64,000 nucleotides of DNA from contig BSBN01000829.1 in assembly GCA_027924645.1 (NCBI GenBank), forward strand, positions 6,076,001 to 6,140,000, read 5' to 3'. The notes below the pieces were generated by a model. It ran no database searches and was not told where the DNA came from. It saw only the letters and a program-made list of their open reading frames with translations. The DNA is from Cunninghamia lanceolata (lineage: Eukaryota; Streptophyta; Pinopsida; Cupressales; Cupressaceae). Within the stretch, counting starts at the first letter, position 1; each line of letters starts with the position of its first letter. This document shows, piece by piece, positions 10,519-21,159 of the stretch. Both the position numbers and the translations under genes were made by a program.

Positions 10519-11727
10519 TGTTGAATGCACAAGACAACTGAGAGGGGGGTGAATCAATTGTATCAAAAAATTTAAACCCTCATTAATATAATCACATCCA
10601 CATTAGTTCACTTAAACCCTTAATCTATTATGAATATTAAACATGAAATGGGTGTAACAGAAACTTAAACACATCAACACCATGCACAATAGAACATGAG
10701 ATTTTTATGTGGAAAACCCTAAAAGGGAAAAGCCACAGTGAGGATTAGCTCAAAATGTAAAGTAATATCAATACCCAATTACAAGAGGCTCACTGCTAAG
10801 GACTCGCTGTCTAGAAAGGGCTCACTTGAAAAAGGGGTTCACTACCTGAAATGAAAGAAGATAAAAGAATTAAGTTACAATGAGAAGACATCTCAAGGAA
10901 ATAGAAGGTCCACCATAGAAACACTTACAACATCCACAACATTTCAAAAAGAATTGTAGGCACCTTCTACTCACTGCATCCAGTAGCCTAGCACATGAAA
11001 ATCCTTACTGCTCTTCACAAATTTGAATCACATAGATATCTCACACAAATCTTTTGTCTATCAACTTCATTTCACCCAATATTAAAAAATCCAACACTTA
11101 TTTATACTAACAACAACCTTAGAAACAATCTCCAAGGTTAGCACAACCTTCAATCTTAACCAAATTCAAATTATGTCTAGACTTAAACATTCCTATGGTG
11201 GAAAGGAATGAAGGTAGAACACTTCATAGTTTAGCTCAAACCTAAATACATCTTCACATGCTTCAACACTCTTCCTCAATCCATGAAGAACATCCACAAT
11301 TGGTGTTAGCACCCAAGTCAGCCAAACTTGTGAAAACACCAAGAATACTTAGGCACACACTTCCAATAGCATAACCATGACTTGTGGATCAAGCACAAAC
11401 ATTTAACATAGTTTGGAAACATCCATGAACAACATGAAACCACCTAGGAGTCAACAAATTCATCTACAACAAATCTCACTTGAAGACAAATCATAGACTA
11501 TGCACAACCAACACTGCCATGTTCTGCTACTCATGAAAACTGCATTTTGAAGCACCAAGTCACAATTCCTTTGGATGGAACATAGATATGGATCTTAGGA
11601 ACACCCATCCAGAACCGTAAGACCAAAAAACAAACTGCAGAGGAATAAGAAGCAAAATACTTTCTCTGAGTCACACTGCAAATGTTGCCAGGTACAGTCT
11701 TCAAACTGGTGAACATAACTATTAATC
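10519..11727 (-). mobile_element. Copia-type LTR (solo), inserted in gypsy A
   Basis: Starts TGTTGAATGCACAAGACAACT and aligns with the LTR at 28,419-30,031 for about 1.2 kb, sharing the AAGGGAAAA..CCACAGTGAGGAT and TTACAAGAGGCTCACT blocks. Orientation (element on minus) follows the other copy, where the primer-binding site is visible. Preceding bases CTTAT resemble GTTAT near the right edge, a possible 5-bp target duplication with one change. The right end is diverged or truncated relative to the 1.6 kb copy. No internal region adjoins it, so it is probably a solo LTR. Confidence 0.65.
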
Positions 11728-11789
11728 AATGATGTTATGGAGCTTCAAATACTGGATTTAACATCTAATGTGGTGGACTAGGAGAAAAC

Positions 11790-12180
11790 AACTGAGAAAA
11801 ATACTGACAAGGATGTTATAGTGGAACCACCACCATGCGGCAAGCAAGTCATCGACTCGATGTTGTTGGCAATCAATGTAAGGAAGAAGCCAGGTGTCAT
11901 GCATATGGAAATTATTGAGAAGAACCTAACAAACATTATAGTTGACAGGGGATCCAGATTGAATGTGCTACCTGAAGAGACATGGAAAAGTCTCAAGAAA
12001 CCCACCTTGTGGCCACAAAACTTTAAGCTAGTGGGAGCCGATCAACATGGGATAAAAGCACTTAGAGTCTTAATGGCTTAGAAGGTAATAATTGGCACTT
12101 AGCAAGTTTTATTGAATTTTGTAGTCATTATAGTACACAAAGCAACATATGATGTGCTCCTAGGCTGAGGATAGTTAATA
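11790..12180 (+). pseudogene. Gypsy A aspartic protease
   Basis: An open stretch from 11,821 reads EPPPCGKQVIDSM, then TNIIVDRGSRLNVLPEETW. The latter corresponds to the retropepsin-like active-site region, where the family has a D-(S/T/G)-G type motif. Here it reads DRGSR, so the catalytic triad context is broken. Downstream KVIIGT and TYDVLLG match the C-terminal half of the fold. In the family it cleaves the polyprotein. A stop at 12,079 and a decayed active site make it non-functional. Confidence 0.7.
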
Positions 12181-12496
12181 GTGGCAAAGGTAGATAATAA
12201 TTAAAAGAGGAATACACTGTCAATAGAAAACAAATGAAAGAAGTTTGTCATCGACTTTAGAACCTAGAGGGTTAGTGAGGAGATGGCATCCTCAGACTCC
12301 AACTCAGATATAGGGGAGACATTAGCTAGAGAAGGAAGAGGGCCTATAGAGCCTAATGACGAAGTGATACTAGAATTACATGAGTGTTTTGAAGATGAAA
12401 TAAGCTCGTATAGCATGATTTTTTTACCAGTAGATGGAGAAGTATGAAGTATTCCAACCTAAGTGCAATATGATCCAAATGGCAAAAATTCAAGGG

Positions 12497-12940
12497 AGTT
12501 CTTGGTCGACAAGTCATACGCTTGAAGGAGAGAGTTCTCGGCTGACAAGTCGTATGCTTAAAGGAGAGAACTCTCAACCAAAAATTCATATGCTTGAAGA
12601 AGACAAATCTCAGCCAAAAAGTCATATGCTTGAAGGAGAGAACTCTTGATTGACAAGGTGTACACTCAAAGGAGAGACTTCTAAACCGACAAGTAAAATA
12701 CTTGATAGAGGAAATTCTTGGCTGACAAGTGAGACACTCAACAGAGATAACTCTCGGCTAACAAGTCAAACACTTGAGGAAGAGAACTCTCTGCCAACAA
12801 CTAAAATGCTTAGGGAAAAGAATTCTCAACCAATAATTGGAATACTCAGTAGAAAGAACTCTCAGTCGACAAGTCAAAAAATTAGAGACTTGGGAACTCT
12901 CAATTGATGAGTCACACCTTGGAGAAAGATAATGCCCAAC
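12497..12940 (+). repeat. 36-bp minisatellite in gypsy A coding region
   Basis: About 12 units follow a strict 36-bp register with anchors at 12,508, 12,544, 12,580, 12,616, 12,652, 12,688, 12,724, 12,760, 12,796, 12,832, 12,868 and 12,904. The frame gives 12-residue peptides such as LTSRMLKGENSQ and PKSHMLEGENS. It lies between protease and reverse transcriptase, a linker position. The period is a multiple of three and has been kept despite base changes, so expansion happened while the frame was translated or without frame loss since. Two ORFs (12,434-12,649 and 12,650-12,907) are separated by a single stop. Confidence 0.85.
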
Positions 12941-13107
12941 CAAGATCAAATCATACCTTTCTGATAGCGTATGAAGAATATAAAGAGGGCAATGTCACAA
13001 TAGACAATACACCAGCATAAAAATTCAAAGAAGATAAGATAATCATGTACAAGGAACCCTTAATGAAGAAAGTGAATCTTAGAGAGGAAAGCAACCCTTA
13101 GATAATT

Positions 13108-13735
13108 TTGGTTGGAGATGATTGGGATCTAGTACTGAAGGAAGCCGCATTTAAAATCTTCCTAGAGTATAAGGACATATTTTATTTAACTTATAAGGAC
13201 CTGAAGGGGGTACCTCTAGAGTTTTGTGTACACAAAATTCTATTAGTACCAGGAGCAAGAGCAGTAAGGAAGAGACCCTATAGAATGCACAAAAACTACA
13301 CAGTAAAAGTCCAAGAAGAGATAGAAAATATGCTGGAAGTCAACATAATTTTCAAAGTAGAGACAAGTGAATGGGTATCTCCAATTGTGATCTCGCTCAA
13401 AAAGGAAGGAGGGAAAATAAAGATGTGTGGATGTCAGGTGCAGTAACCATCAAGGAGCCATTTCCAATCCCATTCACAAATTCAATTTTGGAAGAAGTGG
13501 CCAAACATGAAATCTACTCCTTTATGGATAGTTTCTTCACTTACAATGATATCAACATAGCCGAAGAGGATAAATTGAAGACTGCCTTTGTGGTACAAGA
13601 TGGAGTATATGCCTACGACTGGATATCATTTAGATTGTGCAATGCTCTAGCTACCTTCCAAAGGATAATTCTCCATATCTTTGATAAAATGTTGGTGAGG
13701 AACTTCAAAGCCTTTCTTGATAATTAGTGAATCTA
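13108..13735 (+). pseudogene. Gypsy A reverse transcriptase
   Basis: Two overlapping frames (13,108-13,446 and 13,371-13,727) cover the RT fingers and palm. Motifs include RPYRMHKNY, EWVSPIV, PFPIPFTNSILEEV and LKTAFV...YAYDWISFRLCNALATFQR. The catalytic box, normally a hydrophobic-x-DD motif, reads FLDN followed by a stop, so the second aspartate is lost. One frameshift near 13,440 splits the domain. In the family it copies the element RNA into DNA. Confidence 0.8.
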
Positions 13736-14059
13736 CAGTGACAAATAAATCCACTTGAAGACTCTCGCCGAGTTATGGATCATTGTAGATCGATGAGACT
13801 AGCCTTGAACCCAAAAAAAAGTTGATTCATGGTTCCACAAGGCAAACTTCTTCGACATATAGTTTGTAAAGTAGGGTTAAAAATGGACCTGGATAAGATA
13901 AGGGTTATTGTATAGATGGAAGCACCAAGAGATATTACGAGTGTCAAGTCCTTCCTTAGCCACGTTGGTTATTACTAGTAGTTTATAGAAAAATTTGCAC
14001 AAGTCTTGTACCCTCTAGACATGCTCACTAGGAAAGGAGTAGCATTTATATGGTTTGAT

Positions 14060-14570
14060 GGGGAAGAAAAGGCATTCAATGAACTAAAGGCAGGATTGAT
14101 TATCTCACCCATTCTCGCCTACCTTGATCGGGATAAATAATTTCATGTGCATGTCGACACCTCAAATTTTACAATTGGGGCTACATTGCCACAAGTTAGG
14201 CCACAAGGACTCAACCACCTGGAGTTCTTTGTTAGCTGACTACTCTCAAATGCTGAGCACAAATATAGTATGATAGAGAGAGAAGTGCTAGGAATGGTCT
14301 ACATGGTGTAGAAGTTTAGGCACTATTTATTGGAAACACCTTTTACTTTCTTTGTAGATCATCAGACACTAATGTATCTGGTGAACAAGCTAATTATATA
14401 AGGTTTTATCAGTAGATGGTTACTACTCCTTCAAGAATTTATATTTACAATAGTAGTACATTTTGGGAAGAGCCATGTTATAGCTGACCAGCTCTCCAAA
14501 ATTAAGTCAAGAGAACCATCGGAGTGGGTGAATGAAGACTTTCTAGATGCTCATATATTTCAGATCACTG
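14060..14570 (+). pseudogene. Gypsy A RNase H region
   Basis: Reading with frameshifts gives a MLTRKG...FDGEEKAF-type connection domain, then EHKYSMIEREVLGMVYMV, FFVDHQTLMYLVNK and FGKSHVIADQLSK. These are conserved RNase H landmarks of gypsy elements: the acidic IEREVL helix, DHQTL and the ADQLS end. Several stops occur between 13,735 and 14,480, so no continuous frame remains. Confidence 0.7.
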
Positions 14571-14699
14571 ATTTACCACCATGGTATAAAGATATTGGTG
14601 AGTGTCTATCTACCTCAACATTTCCTAGGGACATGCCACTGGGAGACAGGGGGAAGGTAGCACTAAAAAGTAAGACATTCTAACTAGTAAATGGACCCT

Positions 14700-15830
14700 T
14701 GTATAAGATGAGACCCAACCGCATACTCTAAATGTGTGTTATGAGTGAGGAAAGAGGAGTATTGCAAGACACCCATGAGGGGCTAGCTGGTGAACATATG
14801 GGACCAGATGCCATGGTAAGGAAAGTTCTCTTGGCCGGATTACATGGTGGCCGACAGTACATACGGATGCCAGAGAGTGGGTGGTAGGGTGTTAGAAAAA
14901 TGTTGAAGAGAGACTACATGCCATTCTCACATTCACAACCCCAAGAAGTATTTGAAAGGTGGGAACTAGACATTATAGGCCCACTAAAATTTAGCCAATT
15001 ACATCAGTGTCGGTGCACAGTGGTGGCAACTGAATACTTGATGAAATGGGTAGAGGCTCAGACAAGTGAAGATAACACAACATTGAGTACTGCAAGATTC
15101 ATTTATGAACAAATAATCACAAGGTATGGAATTTCTATCCAATTAACAAGTGATCAAGGCGGACATTTCATCAACCAGATGATTCGGTTGATGACAACTG
15201 AATTTAAAATATTCCACACATTGTTGAGTCCTTATTACTCGAGAAAATGGACAGGTAGAGTCAACAAATAAAGTACTAATTTCTATTATTCAAAAATCAT
15301 GTGGCATCGAAGGAATAAATTGGTAGGAGAAGTTTCCAATCAAATTATGGGCTTATCATATGACATACAAAGTGACAACGGAGTACACACCTTTTCAATT
15401 AATGTATGGCCAACAGGCCATTGTACATGTAGAATACATGGGTCCAAGTCTCTGAATAGTAGTTGAGAATAGACTCGGTGATCCAAAGAGCTTGAAAGAA
15501 AGATTATTTCAATTGAACAAACTTGTCGAATGAAGGGTCCTGACACAGTGGTCGACCAAGGTGATGCAAAAATGTCATAAATACTAGCATGACAAACATA
15601 TCCAAAGAATGAAATTCTGGCAAGGTCTATTAGTTCTCAAGTATAATGGTCGTAACAAGATAAAGCCAGGTAAGTTTAAGGTGAGGTGGTTAGGACTGTT
15701 TTGAGTACAGGAAGTACTAGAAAATGGGTCCATAATACTGGAGAACCTCAATAGCACAATGATCAAAGATATAGTAAATGGGTCCAAACTCAAGATCTAC
15801 AAACAAAGGGAAGAAGTCATCTTGATAAAC
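14700..15830 (+). pseudogene. Gypsy A integrase
   Basis: The zinc-binding N-terminus is visible as THEGLAGEHMGPDAM. The core ORF 14,900-15,271 has the first catalytic Asp in FERWELDIIGPLK and the second in TSDQGGHF. The third, Glu, appears only in a shifted frame as GQVESTNK (about 15,252-15,275). The C-terminal part continues in decayed frames (YMTYK, FQLMYGQQAIVHVEY, KFKVRW) to about 15,830. Frameshifts and stops inactivate it. Confidence 0.75.
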
Positions 15831-15840
15831 TTAATAGAGT

Positions 15841-16690
15841 GTGGAAGTGGAGGAAAAGTGCAAAGGAAAATTGAGAATGAATGAGAAATATGAACCAGAC
15901 AAGTTTGGTTTTCATGGAGTAGAAGAACGTCCTATGAAGGTGGACATAAACAGAAGAATCGATGGAGTGGATTTCCCAAGCACACACTTGGATGAATTCA
16001 CTAGTTATTTGGGCCAAGATTACAATCGATGAATATCTATGATTGCTGGAGGTTGTATTCACCATACATTGGCATGAGAGAGGGTATAGGAAAAGATAAT
16101 AACTTTGACCCTTGGGCAAATAGAGAGGATCAAGGTTCAAAAGAAGATGGGTGGGATGAATGGATACGAGAATGCAACAAGGTACGAGACAAATTTAAAT
16201 TTTTATTGCCAAAGGAAGAAGTAGCTCCACCACAAACAAGGTACCTAGTAGACAATACAAGACAATACAATCATAGTTGAATGTTCAAGCTACTATGAAT
16301 GGATGCGAGAATACAATGAAAGAAATTTGTCAAAGGGGACTCCATGAAGTGCACTCTGCCAAGATCATAGATGTGGCAAGGAATGTATACTCTGATGAGA
16401 AATCGATACATGTCTCCAAGAACTAGAAGGGTTAAATTTGATTGATAGAAGGACATTACATAAAGGTATGGAAGAAGTTTGTTTTTTTGATAAAATTTTT
16501 ATGTTAGAACCAATAGAAAGATGTTGTCCAAATGATTGTTTGAGAGGGACAAGCATAGATTGTATTTTCTTCCATGTCACTGAAATTGAAAAACTGAAGG
16601 ATACAACATGGAGTACAGAAACACACAATGATGATCGACAACCACAACAAAGAATGTTTAATAGACATGGTAAAAGAATAAGAGGGTAAG
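15841..16690 (+). pseudogene. Unrecognised extra ORF region 3' of gypsy A integrase
   Basis: Three successive frames (15,841-16,032, 16,029-16,280 and 16,438-16,689), the first two overlapping by 4 bp, follow integrase on the same strand. They read KYEPDKFGFHGVEERPMKVD, EDGWDEWIRECNKVRDKFK, and LKDTTWSTETHNDDRQPQQR. A second W/Y-E-W-x-RE-x-N motif occurs near 16,293 (YYEWMREYNERN). Some gypsy lineages carry accessory ORFs downstream of integrase, and the position fits that. I do not recognise the product. The order of frames suggests one longer ancestral ORF broken by frameshifts. Confidence 0.45.
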
Positions 16691-17626
16691 AAAATGAAGT
16701 AAATAAGAAAATCCTATGGCTACAAGAACCTATTGAGAGAAGTCACTTTATTAGGATGGAAATGGGTGCATAGGATGAACAAGGAGATGACGAAAAATGG
16801 ATTTGGGAAAAATTATGGGAAATGACAAAATTTGAAGAAGAGAAAAAATTATCGAAAAATGAAAGGAAAAAATAGAATAATTGAGGGAAAAAAACCTTGC
16901 TACCTTGCGAGTCTCTCTATAGGGCCCCTCCTCGATACCACAATTATGGTGGGAAGTTATTACACATTTGCTACTATGGTTTTATGATGAGACATTATAT
17001 GGTTGGCTATCTCAATTATTTGATTTTGATTTGAACTATGGATGACACATACCTTTTTATTGCATACTCTTATTCGACTTTATGTGATGTTGTTAGCTTA
17101 TGTCTTGTATCTTGTTTAGTGGACTACGTTGCTCTTTGAGATATGGTGATACATGGTTTTTGGATTACATTGTGTGAATTCATACACCTTTTTATGAATG
17201 ATGTGACTCAATGTTAAACATAATGTTTGTAATTAGATTAGTGATAATAGTTTCTTTATAGTTTTATGATCTAGATTTCATTTGATATCTATATCTATAT
17301 TCTCTCGTGTGGTTTGGAATTGATTTATTTATGTTACAAGAATGATTAAAATATATGTATATGATGTAGAGGATGGTTAATTATAGATTTTCTTCAGCTA
17401 TTGATATCATAAATAACAATGTGAGTCAAGTGTGCAGGTTAAGCTAGTGGAATAGGGAAAATCACTTGGGGACCCATTATGCTTTCAAAGTTAGCCAACC
17501 TAGCCTATATGGAGAGGCTTAGGTCCCTTGTGTCATCATATGTTGTGTGTCAGTATCCAACATGCTTGGTCTTTGTTATTCTGTTGTCATTGTACTTATG
17601 TTCTAGTGTGGTGCATTTGTAAATCC
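16691..17626. other. Possible gypsy A 3' region, no genes seen
   Basis: A purine-rich stretch (about 16,680-16,890, GAGGGAAAAAAA near its end) could hold the polypurine tract. The T-rich sequence after it could be 3' LTR, but no second copy is in the window to prove it. Confidence 0.3.
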
Positions 17627-18210
17627 TAAGTTCAATGCTTTAGGAATAAACTATGTGCGAGTTTTTCTCTCAATGTTTCAGATCACACTCCATGATCCAT
17701 CATAAGGAGAAAGAGTGGGAAAAGAGAGCAATAGAAATTGTAATTTGTAGACTTGTTATTCTAAAATAGAACTAGAAGCACAAGAACCAAGCAGTTGCTA
17801 GGAGAAAGGATTAAAAAATATTTTAAAAAAGAATAAGATAAGTACCAACAACAAAAACCTCAAGATAAAAATAGTAACAAGAGAGATAACAAGGAAACAA
17901 AGTAAATTAAAGGAAGAGAAAATTTTAATGTGATAATTATGATATGTTTAAATAAGTTAAGTATATGATTACAAATATATACATAAATATAAAATTATGC
18001 ATAAAACTATATAGATATAAAATTATGCATATAAGTAGGAGAAAATAATAAAAGATTATATATATATATATATATCCCCTATATTAAATAGGATTATGCG
18101 AATAAATATATAGAAATAAGAAATAGAAATACAATGAAACGAATATATGAAAGTATGAAAATGGATAAAAATACATCAGAAAGAGATATGCAAATAGAAG
18201 AAGAAAAATC

Positions 18211-18213
<3 letters not shown>

Positions 18214-18285
<72 letters not shown>

Positions 18286-18340
18286 ATATATATATGTATG
18301 TATATATATATATGTATGTATATATATATATGTATATATA
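18214..18340. repeat. Compound AT/GTATGT microsatellite
   Basis: A long (AT)n run is followed by three to four repeats of an 18-bp higher-order unit, (AT)n plus GTATG. It is much longer than the matching position in the right arm of the inverted repeat, so it expanded after the arms formed. The plus-strand ORF over it (18,134-18,361, YIYIYI...) is an artefact of the repeat. Confidence 0.9.
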
Positions 18341-18599
18341 AGAATGCATGAAAATAGATAGATATATGTGCATAGTAATCAAAGAAGCATGCCCAAGTAA
18401 GAATACGGAAAGGCCTATGAATGTATATATAGATTATCCATAAAGAAAGTAGAAAATTATGAAACAGAAAATTATAAAATTACTAATATGTTTAAAAATA
18501 TAATAATGGGAAATTATTGAAATAAAAATTAAGTCTAGTATAATATAACTATCAATGTGGCTAAAAATAATATAACTAACAATCTATAAAAAGAGTAAA

Positions 18600-19205
18600 G
18601 AGGTAATGATAAAAATGAGATATGAATGTGAACAAGCAAATTGAGATGTATAAATAGAAGCAAAAAACCACAAAGGAATAGACAAAAAATAGATACAGGA
18701 CAAAGAATAGATAAAGGAAGTAAAACAAGGCATAGGCAACATAAACCCTAGAGGAGCAACTAAGAAATAAATGACAAGGATAAAGGAGAGAGAAGGTTAA
18801 GCTAAACTAACTATGTCCAAAATGAGACTATGGGAAGAAAAGAAAGACAAGGATAATACAAGGATAGAAGGAGAAATAGAGAGGTAGACTAAGAGCAGCA
18901 GGATTGGAAGAAGGAGATGGCAGGTGGGACAAGAATAACAAGAAAGAAAGGAAAAGGGAAGGAGAGGAAAACTAGGGTGGAGAGCGAGGACCTAGAAAGG
19001 GAGGGAGAGACAGGAAGAGGGAAGGAAGCTAACATGGATTAGAAAGAAGACCAAATGGGGGAAAGAGGGAAGAGATGGGAGGAGTGACATGTTGAGGTGG
19101 GAGTGGAGAACTGAGGAGGGCGAGGGGTGACAAGAGAGAAGAGGCAAGAGAAAGGGACAAAAGAGAAATACGATAGGTTCAAGAGGAAGGGTGGGAGCCG
19201 TTATG
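18600..19205 (+). other. Purine-rich loop of the inverted repeat
   Basis: Roughly 600 bases are strongly biased to A and G on the plus strand, especially 18,770-19,190, with many GGAGAGA, GGGAAGG and AGGAAGAG runs. No ORF is credible. It fills the spacer between the inverted arms and has no counterpart elsewhere in the window. Confidence 0.7.
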
Positions 19206-20459
19206 AATGTTGGTAAGCAAGGGGTTCCAAGAGAAACTTAAACCCCATCCATCATCACAGTTGAGATTAACGGGGTGGTTTCTGATCTCTATGGCCTCTT
19301 TGAGTTTCCTCTGGAAGAAGTTGTCTTATATTATACTAGACTTAATTTTTATTTCAATAATTTCCCATTATTATATTTTTAAACATATTAGTAATTTTAT
19401 AATTTTCCATTTCATAATTTTCTACTTTCTTTATGGATAATCTATATATACATTCATAGGCCTTTGTGTATTCTTAGTTGGTCATGCTTCTTAGATTGCT
19501 ATGCATATATTTCTATCTATTTTCATGCATTCTTATATATATATAATTTGATTTTTCTTCTTCTATTTGCATATTCATATATTCATTTTGTTAGATTTCT
19601 ATTTTGTTATATTTCTATTTCTCTTTTCTATATATTTATTCATATAATCCTGTTTAATATAGGTGCTATATATATATATATATAATCTTTTATTAATTTT
19701 TCCTACTTATATGCATAATTTTATATGTATATATTTTTATGCATAATTTTATATTTATGTATATATTTGTAATCATATACTCAACTTATTTAAACATATC
19801 ATAATTATCACATTAAAATTTCTCTTCCTTTAATTTACTTTGTTTCCTTGTTATCTCTCTTGTTACTATTTTTATCTTGAGGTTTTTGTTGTTGGTACTT
19901 ATCTTATTCTTTTTTTAAATATTTTTTAATCCTTTCTCCTAGCAACTGCTTGGTTCCCATGCCCCTAGTTTTATTTCAGAGGAACAAGTCTGCAAATTAG
20001 CATTTCTATTGCTTTCTTTTCCTACTCTTCCTCCTGATGATGGATCATGAAGTGTGATCTGAAAAGTTGAGATAAAAACTAGCACACAATTTATTCTTGA
20101 AGCATTGAACTTAACATTATGGTTTGTGGAAATTTGATGTCTCTTATATAAATCCTATGAAGTGAATGTGAGTTGTGATTGTCCATGCGAGTCATTGGAA
20201 TATCAGTTGGTTCAATATGGTAGTATGTGGGAATAGAATTAAAATGTAGTCTGATTTCACTATTATCAAATTAAATTAATGTTTTCTTTTCATTTGAAAA
20301 TAAGAAGATAAAAGACAAAATTATGTACCCTTGTCCTAAACCTATGCGAGCCCCTCTAAAATACACTACTAAATTAAAAAAAAAATTGGGCAATCTTTTC
20401 CTAGTATTTTTATCACTAACGGGATTAATTTTTATATTATTAAACAAGGTCTTGGAATG

Positions 20460-20545
20460 GACACATTTTGTCCACCTAAGGTGACAACATGCTGGCCACA
20501 TGAGGACACATGCTATCCCCTTGAGGGGATACATGCTGCACCCAG
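20460..20545. repeat. Row of short hairpin motifs with ACATGCT spacers
   Basis: Three consecutive imperfect hairpins occur: GTCCACCTAAGGTGAC, TGGCCACATGAGGACA, and TATCCCCTTGAGGGGATA (7-bp perfect stem, 4-nt loop). They are separated by A(C/T)ACATGCT strings. Function unknown. Confidence 0.45.
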
Positions 20546-20819
20546 GAACAGGTGTAAAAGAGAGGGAATAGAAGGTAAAAAGGGGGAGAATGGTTGTTTG
20601 TTTTTTTGTTTTTAAAGGGGAAATTGAAAGGGGAGAAGAAAATAAAACTAGAGGAACAGGGGATTATTGTGTTTTTAAACAAATCTATAGTAAATTCCAG
20701 GTATGGGTAGTGAAACCCAATCACTTGAATTTAAGTATGAAAAAAAGAAAACAAAGAATATGACAAGTTAAATTTATTCTTTTGTTGCTATTTACTGAGA
20801 TCCTATGTGTGTGGCCAAT

Positions 20820-20940
20820 ATTGTGAGATATTATGTTATATGGTATGAATTGGAGTTTCTATTGATGTAATGATTTGTGGGAGATGTTATTTTCTATGGT
20901 CTAAATTGGATATTTTTATTGTTGTAATGATTTGTGTGTG
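20820..20940. repeat. ~57-bp tandem duplication
   Basis: Two units beginning GAGATATTATG and GAGATGTTATT both end with GTAATGATTTGTG. They are diverged and noncoding. Confidence 0.55.
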
Positions 20941-20977
20941 GGGATAGAAGAGAGGAGAACCTGTAGAAGCTTACAAT

Positions 20978-21041
20978 GGGTAAGAGTACCCTTATTGTGT
21001 TAAGAAATTTAAAATTTGGGGTAAGAGTACCCATATAGATG

Positions 21042-21095
<54 letters not shown>

Positions 21096-21157
21096 GTATT
21101 TGGGTGGAAATGCCCAATGGATTATTCTAAAATTTCTTGTGAAGGGTAAGAGTACCC
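20978..21157. repeat. Three GGGTAAGAGTACCC hairpins around an (ATT)18 run
   Basis: The 14-base motif GGGTAAGAGTACCC (5-bp stem, 4-nt loop) occurs exactly at 20,978, 21,019 and 21,144. A pure (ATT)n microsatellite of about 18 units lies at 21,042-21,095 between the second and third copy. Confidence 0.75.
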
Positions 21158-21159
21158 AT

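Larger units (their letters stand above)
9850..16690 (+). mobile_element. Decayed Ty3/gypsy retrotransposon A (plus strand)
   Basis: Domains in order: a degenerate CCHC zinc knuckle (about 9,852), a gag-pro linker, aspartic protease (about 11,820-12,180), a 36-bp minisatellite, reverse transcriptase (13,108-13,735), RNase H (about 14,060-14,560), integrase (about 14,700-15,830) and an extra ORF region to 16,690. RT-RH-IN order is diagnostic of Ty3/gypsy. Numerous stops and frameshifts make it inactive. No flanking LTR pair could be matched. A copia-type LTR interrupts it at 10,519-11,727. Confidence 0.85.
17627..20113. repeat. Large inverted repeat: 0.92/0.79 kb arms, 0.78 kb loop
   Basis: The left arm (17,627-18,548) is the reverse complement of the right arm (19,326-20,113). 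Matching landmarks include TAAGTTCAATGCTT (outer end), CAGATCACACTCCATGATCC, AAGCAGTTGCTAGGAGAAAGG, ACAAGAGAGATAACAAGGAAAC and AAGTCTAGTATAATATAA (inner end). Much of the length difference comes from an AT-microsatellite expansion in the left arm. The loop (18,549-19,325) is AG-rich. Homology stops at the outer edges. Transcription would give a long hairpin RNA. No transposase or LTR structure is visible. Confidence 0.85.

Noticed and set aside
18134..18361. 75-codon ORF rich in YI repeats
   Set aside because: It is a translation of the AT microsatellite and has no other support.
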